From positions 1,240,001-1,304,000 of the forward strand of contig JAMXDE010000017.1 in the NCBI GenBank assembly GCA_026770025.1: 64,000 nucleotides of DNA, in the 5' to 3' direction. Below are positions 24,014 to 34,552 of the stretch, piece by piece. This DNA comes from Craspedostauros australis (Eukaryota > Bacillariophyta > Bacillariophyceae > Mastogloiales > Achnanthaceae). Under the pieces are notes generated by a model. That model made no database searches and was not told the DNA's origin. It saw only the letters and a list, made by a program, of their open reading frames with translations. Every line of letters starts with the position of its first letter. Within the stretch, counting starts at the first letter, position 1. The position numbers were made by a program, and so were the translations under genes.

Positions 24014-24538
24014 ATGTCCACACGAATTCACGCCGCCCGCCTCCAAGCAGCCAGCAACGGGTCATGCCGCTGCCCCGTCTGCCTGCAAGATGATCCCAAG
24101 GACAAGAGCATGGCCTGGCACACAACCGCGACCTGCTCCCATCGCGTGTGCATGGGATGCTTCCAGGGCTACGCCCGCAACCAGCTGAACGATGCCAGCT
24201 TCCAGGGCGACTTCAAATGCCCCGTCTGCATCCACCCGTTGACGCCGGCGGATACGGGCATTGCCACACAAGGCAGCGAGGCGCTGGTGCGCCAATGGAA
24301 GGCGAAGTTGGAAGCACGGAAGAATGCGGCCGTCGTGGATACGAGCAAGGCCGACGCCGAGCGGCATCGCAAGGATAACGCACTCTCCGTGAATTGGATC
24401 GACGTGAACGCCACGAAGTGCCCAGATTGCAAGGTTCCCATCCAAAGAAGCGAGGGGTGTGATCACATGACCTGCAACCAATGCAGCTGCTACTTCTGTT
24501 ATAGATGTGGTGTCCGTCAAGGTGAGTGTTGTCATTGA
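24014..24538 (+). CDS. RING-type zinc-binding protein (RBR-like, no clear IBR)
   Basis: From the first in-frame ATG (MSTRIHAAR) the frame gives 174 residues. Residues about 20-75 form a RING-like cluster: CPVCLQ, then C-H and CMGC, closing with CPVCIHPL. A Lys/Arg-rich helix follows. Residues about 135-168 match the RING2 (Rcat) consensus of RBR ubiquitin ligases: CPDC, EGCDHMTC, NQC, FCYRCG, where Cys of EGCDHMTC is the candidate catalytic thiol region. The middle IBR domain seems absent. Such proteins transfer ubiquitin through a thioester (family knowledge). A splice-donor-like AAG|GTGAGT at 24517 lies just before the stop; splicing to TTGCAG| at 25083 would replace the last five residues with ANQNVGWR. 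The 3' end is therefore uncertain. Confidence 0.6.
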   Translation: MSTRIHAARLQAASNGSCRCPVCLQDDPKDKSMAWHTTATCSHRVCMGCFQGYARNQLNDASFQGDFKCPVCIHPLTPADTGIATQGSEALVRQWKAKLEARKNAAVVDTSKADAERHRKDNALSVNWIDVNATKCPDCKVPIQRSEGCDHMTCNQCSCYFCYRCGVRQGECCH

Positions 24539-25541
24539 AGAGGACGATACTCGTAGCATTGTACTATACCATACTCGTGCTCGTAGTATGACGGAACGCG
24601 ATACAATAATGCAAAAGGAAAGGAGGCGATTTAGTTGGCAGCATTGTATGAGCTATGACATATAATACGACATATGATTTTATGAAATACTAACATGTCA
24701 GAGTGTGAGAAACATCGAATAGAATCGAATCGAGGCATCGCATTGTGTCATGTTGCGATGTGTTGTGTTCATCGAAGGAGGAGCGTCTCTGAGGAGTGGA
24801 ATGGAATGGGGGTCGTCACGGCGTCTCAATCGGATCAGCCGGTTCATCAGTCCATCAGTCTTTCAATCACCAAATCATCGTCATGTATAATATTAGACGA
24901 GCGACGAGTATTGGTGGAGCGGAGCGGAGGGAATCGCAGCGCTGAACGAAATTGTGAAGACGGCAGAGAGCGCCATGGTCGACTCGTTTCTCTGTGAGCG
25001 TGTTGTTGTTCTGTGTTCCACGTTTGTGATGTCGGAGGTGATACCAAGATTCGTTCCCTTTCTGACTTCTTGTGACATGTTGCAGCCAATCAGAACGTGG
25101 GATGGAGGTGATTGCATTTGAGTCGAATGATTCCAATTATCCCACGAACCAAGATTTGATGATTTGGTCTTGGCAGAATTGCGGGAATGAATGGAATCGC
25201 GACGAAAGGAAGAAGAAAAGCGGCGACAACAAGAACAACCACCAAAGGAGAGAACGCAGTGGAAAGGAAGCAGCGGAGGAGCTTTCTTGCTTCAGGACGT
25301 TCGCGATCGCAACACCACGAATGAGAGTGTTGTGTCGACAACATCTCTCTCTCTCTCCTTGCTTGCCCACTTGCCCACTTGCTTGCGAACAATAGGTCGT
25401 CCATACAAGCTCACATCATCAACATACAGGGTCATAAACTGATCATCAACAACAACCCAAACAACAACCCAATAGTCAAACAAACAAGCAACAACCCAAA
25501 AGCCAAATATAAGTAAAAGTAAAAGCAAAAGCAACACAAAC
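24539..25541. other. intergenic, 1.0 kb
   Basis: No gene seen. It may include an intron and short last exon of the preceding RING gene (acceptor at 25083). A CT run at 25345-25358 and A/CAA-rich leader sequence precede the next gene. Confidence 0.5.
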
Positions 25542-26051
25542 ATGAGCGGCTTCCCAGGAGAGAATCGAGATTGGACACAAGCTCCGGCCAACCACCCTGG
25601 CCAACAGACTAATCAGCAGCAGTACCAGCAACAGCAGCAACAGGCTCCATCCAACGATGGTGCCCCCAACAGCGACCGATCCAGCATGGCGCCGCACACG
25701 AAGAGGCAGCTGGCCGGAGCCGCAGTGGCAGGTGGCGTCGCGGGACTGCTCGTGGCGGGACCCGCTCTAGCCGTAGTGGCCGCAGGCGGCGCAGCTCTGG
25801 CGGTCACTTCCAAGTCCAAGACGGGCGATGTGGCGCGTGCGGGAGGCGACGCTGTGGCGGCCACCGGCGATCGTCTCAAGAAGATCGATCAGAAGCATCA
25901 CATCGTGGAGAAGACGGGCAAGGGCCTCACCAAGGGACTCAAGTGGGTGGAGCGACGCATGACGCCCAGGAACAGCGGCAACAACAACACGCAGCAGCAG
26001 CAGCAGTTTGGAAATTCGCACAACAACGCAGGCTCAGCTCCGTCATACTAG
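25542..26051 (+). CDS. small glycine-zipper membrane-associated protein
   Basis: A 169-residue protein beginning MSGFPGENRD. The first 50 residues are Gln/Asn/Pro-rich. Residues about 55-90 are a Gly/Ala/Val segment (AGAAVAGGVAGLLVAGPALA and on) with small residues every three to four positions, as in glycine zippers that pack in or on membranes. A polar amphipathic helix follows (KIDQKHHIVEKTGKGL), and the tail is again Asn/Gln-rich. The short A-rich leader and clean stop support a real gene. I cannot assign a function; a lipid-binding or membrane-shaping role would be inference only. Confidence 0.65.
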   Translation: MSGFPGENRDWTQAPANHPGQQTNQQQYQQQQQQAPSNDGAPNSDRSSMAPHTKRQLAGAAVAGGVAGLLVAGPALAVVAAGGAALAVTSKSKTGDVARAGGDAVAATGDRLKKIDQKHHIVEKTGKGLTKGLKWVERRMTPRNSGNNNTQQQQQFGNSHNNAGSAPSY

Positions 26052-26980
26052 TATTACAATATCATAGAATATTCTATTATAATATTATGCTAGACAAGTC
26101 AAGGGTGGAGCCGAGTGGAGCATTACTTGGAAAGGAGTTGGAGTTGGAGTAAGACAATGAGCCAATCATACCTAGTATTCTACAACCGGGATGTCATAAT
26201 AATACATATAATACCATGCTCAACTGATATTTGCAGGAGTCAAGTGAAACTGGGTCATTCGAGGGTGTGATGTGTGGAGTAGGGTGTCAATGGAGTAGTT
26301 GGTTTTAGAGAAGCAGATGTTGACAAGATCGTTGATGCTCGTTGACTACTTGCGATGTGGGTGATGCATGCGAATGCAGCAACAACGCATACTATAATAG
26401 TACTGCGCATAATGGACGAATGATGATGTCACTTCGCTGAGAGAGGGTTGGTAGATTGTCGCGAGTACTCGTGCTAGTATGCTTGGTACGTCATCTGGAG
26501 GACGACATGAATGCACAAATGCAAACGCCCAAGGTCACAATGTGAGATACTACTATTGAAATACGAGTACTGCTCGTAGAGGCTGCCGCTGCGCACATCG
26601 AATGCATCCTATTATACGAATATTCCAACAGATCTACTCCACAATTGGAAGACGTGGTTTGCCAATAAAAAATGTGCTATCGGTTACGGACGCGTAATGT
26701 GTGGCATGAGGGTATCACTGTTGGCGCAACTGCCATGATCCTATCATGATCGTTGGTATTGTTTTCTATTTGGGTGCTTCTGCTTCTGCTTGCCTCTCCT
26801 CATGCTCTTCGCGCATGCTCATCAAACATGATTGCCATCATCCTGTTCACGAATATCAAGACCATGACTCTGCCTGTGCGATGATGTGATGTGATGGCTG
26901 AGATGAAAGGCAACTGCGCTTGTGTGCGTGCCCAGTATGCTGTAGCATGAAAAAGGGTGGATCAAACCACATCGATTCGT
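26052..26980. other. intergenic, 0.9 kb
   Basis: AT-rich 3' flank of two converging genes. It has many short TACTA/TAGTA motifs and no open frame worth calling. Confidence 0.6.
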
Positions 26981-28586
26981 TTAGTTGAAAAGAACGGATC
27001 GAAGACGTCCCTTGGATCCGTTGGCACCGGAATCGGCGCTGGTGGCGGCGGCAGTGCCCATATCGAGCTGCATGTCCTTTTCGCTGCTCTTGTAGACCGG
27101 CATGCCGTTGTCGCCGGCCTCCCACGAGACGATCTCGTTGCACCAGTTGCCGATCTTGTCGCAGAACGCCTGCATGGGGAGGATGGTGAATGGCTCCTCC
27201 ATCTGCGTGGCGAGCTCCTCGATACCGAAGAGGAAGACGGAGATGACGGCAGTGGCGGGGATCATGCCGAGGTGGTTCCAGGTGTTGCCAAATGGATCGA
27301 AGAGGGCGAATGGAAGGAGCAGCAGCCAGAATCCGAGGAATCGCGCCGTGTGTCGGGAGTAGAAGAGCGGGACGGGCGATGTGAGGAGACGCTCGGAGGA
27401 ACCGAGGTTGTCCTCGAAGATGGTGACGGCGCGGTGGACCTCGTTCTTACGGATGAAGTGCATGGGCATGTTCTCGATGGCGAGACTGAGATCGAAGAGG
27501 GCGCGGTTTGGTCTGTGGGCGGCGTTGATGATGGCGTTGGCCTGTGCCTCCGGAAGGCGTTCGTAGAGCTCCTTGCGGAAGAACTCCTCGTCCTCCCACT
27601 CTGGCGACAGGTGGCGCTTCATGGAGCGAACGAAGGCCCATGTGCACTTGGAGAGACGGTCGAGGTCCTCGCGGCGGCGTTCCGAGCCGACCTCGGAGCT
27701 GTCGTAGTAGGCATTTCCCAGACGCACCAGATCACGGGTGTGGTTGATGTTCATTCCCCAGTTCTTACGGGCTTCGTCCCAGCGCTGGTAGGCGGTGTTG
27801 GTCCGGAAGACTGCGATTGTACCATTTGCAAATGATGTTGTGCATGAGTCGACGTGAGTGGACGTGAGTGGATAGGAGTGAACATGCATAATGCAATGTG
27901 CATGGTCGTGTGGAGATGCAAATAATGAGACAGCGGCATTGGAAAAGTGAGATACAGAATCCCTGTGGAAATGCGTCAACATGTGATTGCTACATCATGT
28001 GCAGCCTCAAGTTGAAACCCTCCACCAACAGGCAGTTGCAGAGCACTGCCTTGATGGACGACACCATGAATGCATCGCATCCTGTCACAATCATGATGAG
28101 AGACTCACCGAGGAGAAGTCCGAGAGATGGAGAGGAGAGGGTGAATCCGGTCAAAGGAAGGGTGAGGAGCGGAAGGACTCCCTGAAGGATACCCTCGTGG
28201 GCGGCGCCGGAGAAGTCAACGTATCCACTAACAGCGAGGTTGAAGAGGCAGACGAAGGTGGCGACGGCGGTGGTGGCCAAGACCTCGCGACCCAGGTTCT
28301 TGTAGACTCCGGATGTGACGATGGTGGAGAGGTTGCGGGCGAAGCGGTCCGGGGATCGGTGCTTGACCCAGTCATCGTGGGTGTAGACGGTGCGGCGGTA
28401 GGCTCTGGATTCCTCTCCGTAGGAGACCTTGCGTGGAGGTGGGATCTCCGGTGGCTGCTTTGTGGTTCCAGCGAGGGCGGAGGCGCTGTCCATGCTCTTC
28501 TGCACTGGGGAGCCAATCTGCGAGGATGGGGCGAAGGCGGCCGATGGGGCCACGAGGGCGGTCAAAAGGAGGGCGGAGAGCTTCAT
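26981..28586 (-). CDS. bestrophin-family channel, plastid-targeted
   Basis: Two exons on the minus strand, 28586-28109 and 27810-26981, join G|TC to give VFRTNTAYQRWDEARKNWG, the most conserved bestrophin segment; the intron is GTGAGT...GCAG. The 435-residue protein begins MKLSALLLTALVAPSAAFAP: a signal peptide whose cleavage region carries a Phe at the start of the mature transit peptide, the usual signal for import into four-membrane plastids. Hydrophobic segments appear near residues 90-115, 118-145, 280-300 and 315-335. Bestrophins are pentameric anion channels; algal thylakoid members pass bicarbonate or chloride (family knowledge), so a role in carbon concentration or in balancing thylakoid charge is likely. 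The C-terminus is short and Ser/Ala-rich. Confidence 0.88.
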
Positions 28587-29624
28587 GCTTTCTGTTGATT
28601 TGGGTTGAGGTGATGTGCGTCCCTTGGAGTCTTTGGGGTGTGCGATTTATGATAGCAATAGCAGACAGAGTGCGGCACAGCAGATTTGATTGATGTCGTC
28701 TGTCAACGAGGATCCTATACGATCTACACTACGACTATTGATGAGAACAGAAAGCGCAGATGCAGATACCGATACGGATGATGTCACATGGAGACACGCG
28801 TCTTTGTCTGCATCAAAAGTGGCCTCGCATGTCAGTGCGTTGCGTTGTGTTGTCATTCGGAGGAAGACGCAAGTTGAATCTTTCGTCGTGTGACACGAAA
28901 TGACGTAATGTGATGGCTTCGTTGTGACCTCCAACAGATGACGTCGGCATCGCGTCGAGGATGACGTCAAACACGTGCTGACGTATTCCACGACCACCAC
29001 AGAAGGAATGAACACCTGTGTAATCGTACATACGGACGGACTCAATCTTATGGTCATAGGAATCAAACACAGTTGGACTTGAATAGTGTCTGAGTTGACA
29101 TCAAAACACGATTGAACCCATTTGTTCGAAACAAATCCCGGCATTGCCAAAACCAAGGAAACGAGAAGCGGAGGGAGGACACGACCGTGACAAACACGTG
29201 CTGTCCGCATTCGCGTACTGCGCACCACGCTGTGGACAGTACGTGTATTGGTATGAGCTTTGAGTGCGAACAGCGTGTGTCTTGTGTTGCCTTGTTTCGC
29301 CTTGTCGCGTCTTTGTGCTGAATGCATTCGCACAATCCATGTATCCTTGGCGGCATCAGATCCACAACATTCCTCATTATCATCGTCATTGTCATTGCCA
29401 TTGTCATTGCCATTGTAGTTGCCATTGTATTGGTAACACATCGCCAATCCAAGGTCATAGCTTGAGTGATCGCTTGAGGGGGGTACGATCTTTTATATAA
29501 CATCATATAGTAGTAGTAGATCGTTCCATTCACAAGTGAAGCAAACGAACAAAGCACACAAGCAAAGCGATCCATCCAAGATTCAGATTGACGGAGTTCG
29601 TCGCAATCGATTGGGGCTTTTGCG
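28587..29624. other. divergent intergenic region, 1.0 kb
   Basis: The bestrophin start (minus) and the membrane-protein start (plus) diverge from here, so it holds two promoters. A (CATTGT)-type run lies at 29380-29430. The 266-codon minus-strand frame at 28647-29447 lacks motifs and is not called. Confidence 0.55.
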
Positions 29625-31415
29625 ATGATGAATCACGCAGCAGGCGATCCAGGCCAGCAAGGTCAACAGGGCCAACAGGGCCAACAGGAGGCATCGTCTC
29701 CTTCTGTGCACATGGAGCAACAACAACAGATGCAGCAGATGCAAATGCAGATGGAGCAGGCGGGACAAACCATCATGGAGTCCATCCACGAGGACATGCC
29801 CTCGAACGCAGGTGTACCAGGCATGGGCAACCCACCAGCCGGACCAGCAGGAGCAGGCAACACGGATGGCAACATGAACGGCAACATGAATGGCGGCGGT
29901 GGGGGAGAATCGGATGCCTTCACCTACCTGTCCTTCGGAGGCACCTTCCGTCGCACGGTAGGCCTCTTCATGGACCACTACGATCTGTTCGGCATCCTGT
30001 CTGCGGTCTCGCTCGTTCCCTACGGCATGTTCTACAGCACCCTCACCATCTTCTTCGCCTTCTCCAGATGGGAGCAGAGCATGCATCCGGAGTTCCACCC
30101 AACCCACATCCCGCTCATCACCTTCGTCGTCTTTGTCGAGCTCGGTCTCTTCGCCATCTTCACGGTCGTGGGCAGGGCGGCCATGTTCCGGGCCACGGCT
30201 CAGCTCTACATTCAGTCATCCTCTCCCAACCAACGCAGCCAAGGCAACCAAGGCAGCCGGGAGAGCATACCCATCATCTCCTGGCAGAACTGCTTCCGCG
30301 ACGCCATCCAGAAGAACCTCGTCACCCTGCTCGGCGCTTCCTTCATCATCATCATCGCCATGGCCGGAATCGCGCTCCTCCCCTACCTCTCCTTCGTCCT
30401 CGCAGCCTACCATCCAAACATATTCACCATCATCCTGGCCACCATCGTCGGCACCATCGGTCTGGCCTACGGAACCTACGTCTACATCGGCTGGGTGCTG
30501 TCGGGACCCGCCATCGTGCTGGAGCAGCAGGGCCACCGCCAGGCAACCCTGCGTTCCTGCAACTGCGAAGGCGCGCGTCGCGGTCTCGCCCGCAGCTGGG
30601 ATCTCATCACGGACAGCCGCTGCTACGTTCTGTGCTCCCTCTTCCTTCTATACATGGCGCACACCATCTTGCGCCGTCTCATGCATCTCGTCTTCACCAA
30701 CAACGGAGATATCGGGGACGTCCTCTTCACCATACCAGGGATCCTCGCAGAGTTCCTGCCAAAGTTCATCTTCTTTCCATTGCATTCCATGTAAGTTATG
30801 TCGCCTTCTGCCATGGAATGATGCAATGTTGGTTGGAATACTGGAATGTTGGGAGTACATTGTTCTACACTATATGTTGTGTTGTGTACTGCATTGTGTA
30901 CTGTACCATGTACTGCATTGTGTACTGTACCATGTACTGCATTGTGTATTGTACCAAACAGACTCCAAAGACAGTGATTGGAGCCAGTGCCAACTCACAC
31001 CTTTCAACACAATTCCAAACCCATCGCGTCGTGCAGTCTGGAGGTCGTGCTCTACTTGAATCTCCGCATCGGACGCGAGGCTCTCAGCCGCGAAATGCTC
31101 GAGGCCGAGCTGCAACACGGACTGGACGATGCATCCGTCAGTGCCCCGGGTGCGCCAGCGGCGGGTTCCTCTTCCTGGATGGGCAGCAGCGTCCTCGGTG
31201 GCTTCTCCTCCCTTGCTGATGGCGAGGGCGCTTCGTCTTCCAGATTCGGCCAGGGATTTTCATTCGGTGGCAACGTCCACACGGACTATCGTGAGGTCCC
31301 TCTCATGGAAGGGGAACAGCAACCGCAGTCCATTGTGCAGGACAGGAACTCCTCCGAGACGGTCGAGTTCTCGCCGCCCACTTTGCCGGATGCCCCTCAG
31401 CAGAGTTTTGTGTGA
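29625..31415 (+). CDS. multipass membrane protein of unknown function
   Basis: Exons 29625-30790 and 31037-31415 join AT|T across a GTAAGT...GCAG intron, giving 514 residues. The first 105 residues are Gln/Gly/Met-rich and likely cytosolic. Six or seven hydrophobic helices follow, at about residues 118-150, 160-185, 230-262, 264-295, 333-352 and 360-390, starting from a FGGTFRRTVGLFMDHYDLFG motif. That Phe-Arg-x-T-x-x-L entry and the helix spacing recall the GPDPase-membrane/DUF975 type of integral membrane domain (weak inference). The splice restores a helix reading SILEVVLYLNLRIGREAL, which supports the model. The C-terminal 100 residues are Ser/Gly-rich and acidic. No catalytic residues are recognisable. 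Confidence 0.78.
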
Positions 31416-31655
31416 TCATTATTTCAGCATGGTGGTGGTGTGGTATTGTGTAACTTGGCACAAGCGCATTTCATTGCATCGACCACCACAGCAACTACAC
31501 TATGTAAGGTACAGGCAGGGTGTGGCAAAATAAGTATTGTAGTACGTACTTTGATCAATTGTTGTAGCAGTAACGCAGTCTAGAGCTCTTCGCTCTCTCT
31601 CTCTCTCTTTGGAGAATATGAGTATGTGCGGATGTGCACACCCACACCATCTACT

Positions 31656-32876
31656 CTACGCATGCTGCATGCTCGAAGAGGCACGGTACTTCAAACGCCG
31701 CTTGCGCTCGATCGCCTCGAGCAGATCATGATCTGAATCCGACGCCTCCTCATGATGCAGCGTCGGCCTATGATCCGGCAACGCCACGCCCCTTGTCATG
31801 AGCATCTCCTCCAGCTCCTCCGTGTACGCCAGCAGATGCGAATAATCGTGATGCGCCCACTCGTGCGTCAGTTCCACGATGCCGTGCCCGATGCGGATGA
31901 ACCTCCAAACCCTGGCCAGGATCAGCAGGCCGAACAGGGACTGGATCGTCGCCTCGTCCAGGAAGTGGAATGTCAGCTCCAGCACCAAACTCACCGTGAC
32001 GATGATGTAGTCCATGCCGAAGAAGAACTGACGCCAGAAGATCTGGGGTTTCAGCGCCACCATCTCCACGTTGAGCTCCACGAAGAAGACGACGAGAATG
32101 GCGATCGTCATGGCGAACAGGACCTCTTCCGCATGATGCACCTTGGACCATTTGTGCTCATCGCATCCGGCGTTGTAGTCTTTGGCGGCAGCAGTGTCAG
32201 GCGTTGAACAGTAGTCATGATGATCGTGATCACCATCATCACCACCTGTCAGCCAACGGTGCGCGTCATCCTGTTTGTCGGAAGAAGAACAGCACGAGAT
32301 GGCGTCACGTTCGATGATGTGACAGTGCGGATACTGCGCCAGCAGGAACAGCTCGGTGAAGAGGATGATGATGTCGGCAAGGAGAAGGCCCATGAGCAGG
32401 AACTGGAGCTTGGAGGAGTGCAGGAACTTGAGCGTCTTGAATCGCCAGGAATCCTCGCCGTGCTCCTCCTCGATGAGATCCTGCGCGGCCAAGTTGGTGG
32501 GGATCTGCCAATTGACGTCGCGCACGCTGAGGCGGCGGTTGTCGGCGAACAGCTGCGATGGCGTCTGCTGTCGTTGTCGGTGTCTTCGCGGTTTCGGCCG
32601 TGATTGCGGTGACGTGCCGGTGGTGGCGTTGGCGTCTTCCGCAGTGTTCATCGTGGCATCGTTCGAAAGATGGTCGGCAAGAGCAGAAGCGGCAGCGGGA
32701 TCATCGTTGGGAACACCAGGTTCATCATCGTGTGGCACGGCCCTCTCCTGACGAACCTTCTCCTCCTGTTGCGCCATCTCGTTTCCATGCGTGGGTCCAT
32801 CGGTGGCACCGTACTCCGACACCGGCGGCGTCTCCTTGGAATCCACCTTAACAGCGTCTTGGTTTATGTCTGTCAT
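31656..32876 (-). CDS. voltage-gated proton channel, Hv1-like
   Basis: A single exon encodes 406 residues. The first 150 are a disordered cytosolic region. Four membrane helices form an isolated voltage-sensor domain: S1 about 155-180 with Asp168 in LLLADIIILFTE, matching the proton-selectivity Asp of Hv1; S2 about 246-276; S3 about 284-307 with Asp289; S4 about 311-335 with Arg322, Arg325 and Arg328 in ARVWRFIRIG, the Hv1 RxWRxxR signature. No pore domain follows, only a helical tail (about 335-365) that could form the dimer coiled coil. The S1-S2 loop is long and rich in Cys, His and Asp, unlike the short animal loop. These channels expel protons on depolarisation and support pH control in marine algae (family knowledge). 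Its start faces the next plus-strand gene across about 960 bp. Confidence 0.88.
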   Translation of the reverse strand: MTDINQDAVKVDSKETPPVSEYGATDGPTHGNEMAQQEEKVRQERAVPHDDEPGVPNDDPAAASALADHLSNDATMNTAEDANATTGTSPQSRPKPRRHRQRQQTPSQLFADNRRLSVRDVNWQIPTNLAAQDLIEEEHGEDSWRFKTLKFLHSSKLQFLLMGLLLADIIILFTELFLLAQYPHCHIIERDAISCCSSSDKQDDAHRWLTGGDDGDHDHHDYCSTPDTAAAKDYNAGCDEHKWSKVHHAEEVLFAMTIAILVVFFVELNVEMVALKPQIFWRQFFFGMDYIIVTVSLVLELTFHFLDEATIQSLFGLLILARVWRFIRIGHGIVELTHEWAHHDYSHLLAYTEELEEMLMTRGVALPDHRPTLHHEEASDSDHDLLEAIERKRRLKYRASSSMQHA

Positions 32877-33840
32877 CGTGATCTTGAAAGGTATGTACTT
32901 GTATGGATCAGAGTCCGAGTAGTAGTCGTACGAGCTATGCTCTTGAGCTTCTGCGGTATTGCCCGTTATGCGTTGCCTGTGGTAGCTATATTCGATGCCT
33001 TCGATGCCTTGGACGTCTTCAAAATGAAGATCAGAATTATGAGTCGATCGATCCTGAACCCTTTCTCACTCTATCTGTGTCCAACTCTCTCTCGCTCTCG
33101 CTCTCTCCGAGTACGATTCTCTTTTCCCCGCCTGCGTGCCCGATCCAAGGTGTCCCCTCGCTTCCTCTTTCTCTTGAACGATTGATTCCTTGCTTGCTTG
33201 TGCCCCTCGAGATACGATCAGATCGTATTATGCTGATGCTGGAGGAACAGAAATGTTGGAAGAAATCAAGGATGTGGAAGAAGTGTGTGAGAAACAATGA
33301 GAACGTGAGAACACAAGAACATCGCTCTGTTGGCGACTTTGTGATGTTCCCAAGACTTGCGGGATCACATCAGGCTCGCGAATTCTGACGCAGGATGATG
33401 TCAGCAACCATTGTTTTCTGCTTTGGTCGAAGTGTTCGAATTATTAAGCACAACAAACATTACCGAATAGATGAAGATATCTTCCGATTCCGCGCCAAAC
33501 GTGTGCAACAAGCAACAACACAGAACCAACAGCAACACAAAGAACAACGAGGAACAGTGGTGGGACCGAAGGAACACTGCTGACGCCTTCACTCCAGCGT
33601 GTTGGGCGACTCAAGAGAGGGTGCTGAAGGAAAGATCTGGTGGCACAGCAAAACGCGCGCTGCAACGAAGTTGTCCATAAACCGATCAGTCGATTGATCG
33701 ATTGATCGATTGATTGATTGCCTGGTGCGAACAGATTAGAGTGCAGACCAACACTCTGACCGAGTGATTGATCTGTTGATTGATCCGTTGATTGGCCAGT
33801 TCGTTGAGGCCAAGCCAAGCCAAGGCAAGCAAACAAGACG
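32877..33840. other. divergent intergenic region, 1.0 kb
   Basis: Promoter space for the proton channel (minus) and the first knuckle gene (plus). It contains a CT run near 33085-33105 and imperfect GATT/TCGA repeats at 33683-33798. Confidence 0.5.
33683..33798 (+). repeat. imperfect (TTGATCGA/TTGA) repeats
   Basis: A tract of tcgattgatcgattgatcga followed by TGATTGATT, and a second cluster at 33764-33797, lie 45-150 bp before the ATG at 33841. It is self-complementary and low in complexity. Confidence 0.75.
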
Positions 33841-34552
33841 ATGGCAAGCAAGAAGCGCGGGAAGTACCTGTGTGGCAGCTGCAGAGAGCGCAAGAAAACC
33901 TGCGCATGCCCCCGCAAGGTGAGGTTTGCTGCGAGGGCCAGTTGCCACAACGCGGATGCTGCTCGTACTCGTGTTGTGTGCATGATGCCTTCATCCGCAC
34001 TAGCTCACCCTCGCATCCTGCCGGTGGCGTCGCGGTTCTTCCGCCCAACGATCGCCTTCCCTGTCTCTCTCTCTCTCTCCGTCTCTACCTGTCTCTACTA
34101 CCACAACTACTAATGGTATCTCGCTGCCTGTCTCTCCATGCCTTCAAATGATCTGCATTCTCGTTTTGCACACGACGAAGACGAAGATGAAGGCGAAACA
34201 GCCAAAGCACCCAAAGGGCAGGCGCAAGAAGTCGATCAAAGACAAGGCTCAAGAGGCGGCCAACCAAGCCTTCGTCAGCCTGTGCATGTCAATGGTGGAC
34301 CCCATCACCACCAACACCCTGCCACCAGGACAGCCGCCAGAGCAGATGCTCTGCTTTAACTGCGAAAACCGCTCACCCGATTGTGGATGCCACGCAATGT
34401 TCGCCGTCAACTCCGTTTCGCTGGAGCCATTCGACACTGGAATGCCTCCCATCGAAACAGTGCTTGATGGCCAAGACGCCAACACCTGCTCCCAATCCGG
34501 CTCCGACATCTCCGCTGAGGAATGGCTCGTAGCTGCCGACCTCCTCGACTGA
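33841..34552 (+). CDS. double CX2CX6CXC knuckle protein (short paralogue)
   Basis: Exon 1 (33841-33918) encodes 26 residues and stops at AAG|GTGAGG. Exon 2 most likely starts at 34181 after ...GACGAAG| and ends at 34552, keeping phase 0 and giving 149 residues. Exon 1 has a knuckle CGSCRERKKTCAC and exon 2 a second, CFNCENRSPDCGC, both with spacing CX2CX6CXC. Between them is a basic stretch (KGRRKKSIKDK). The neighbouring gene at 35801 has two knuckles of identical spacing with His in place of the third Cys, and its intron sits at the same place just after knuckle 1. That agreement supports the exon choice. The motif differs from the CX2CX4HX4C retroviral knuckle. Zinc binding is likely; nucleic-acid binding is inference. 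Confidence 0.6.

Noticed and set aside
28647-29447. 266-codon minus-strand open frame
   Set aside because: It begins in a GTTGCCATTGT-type simple repeat, has no motif and occupies the divergent promoter of two good genes.
29588-31219. 543-codon plus-strand frame overlapping the multipass membrane gene
   Set aside because: His/Arg/Pro-rich shadow in another phase; the overlapping frame has clear membrane helices and a consistent intron.
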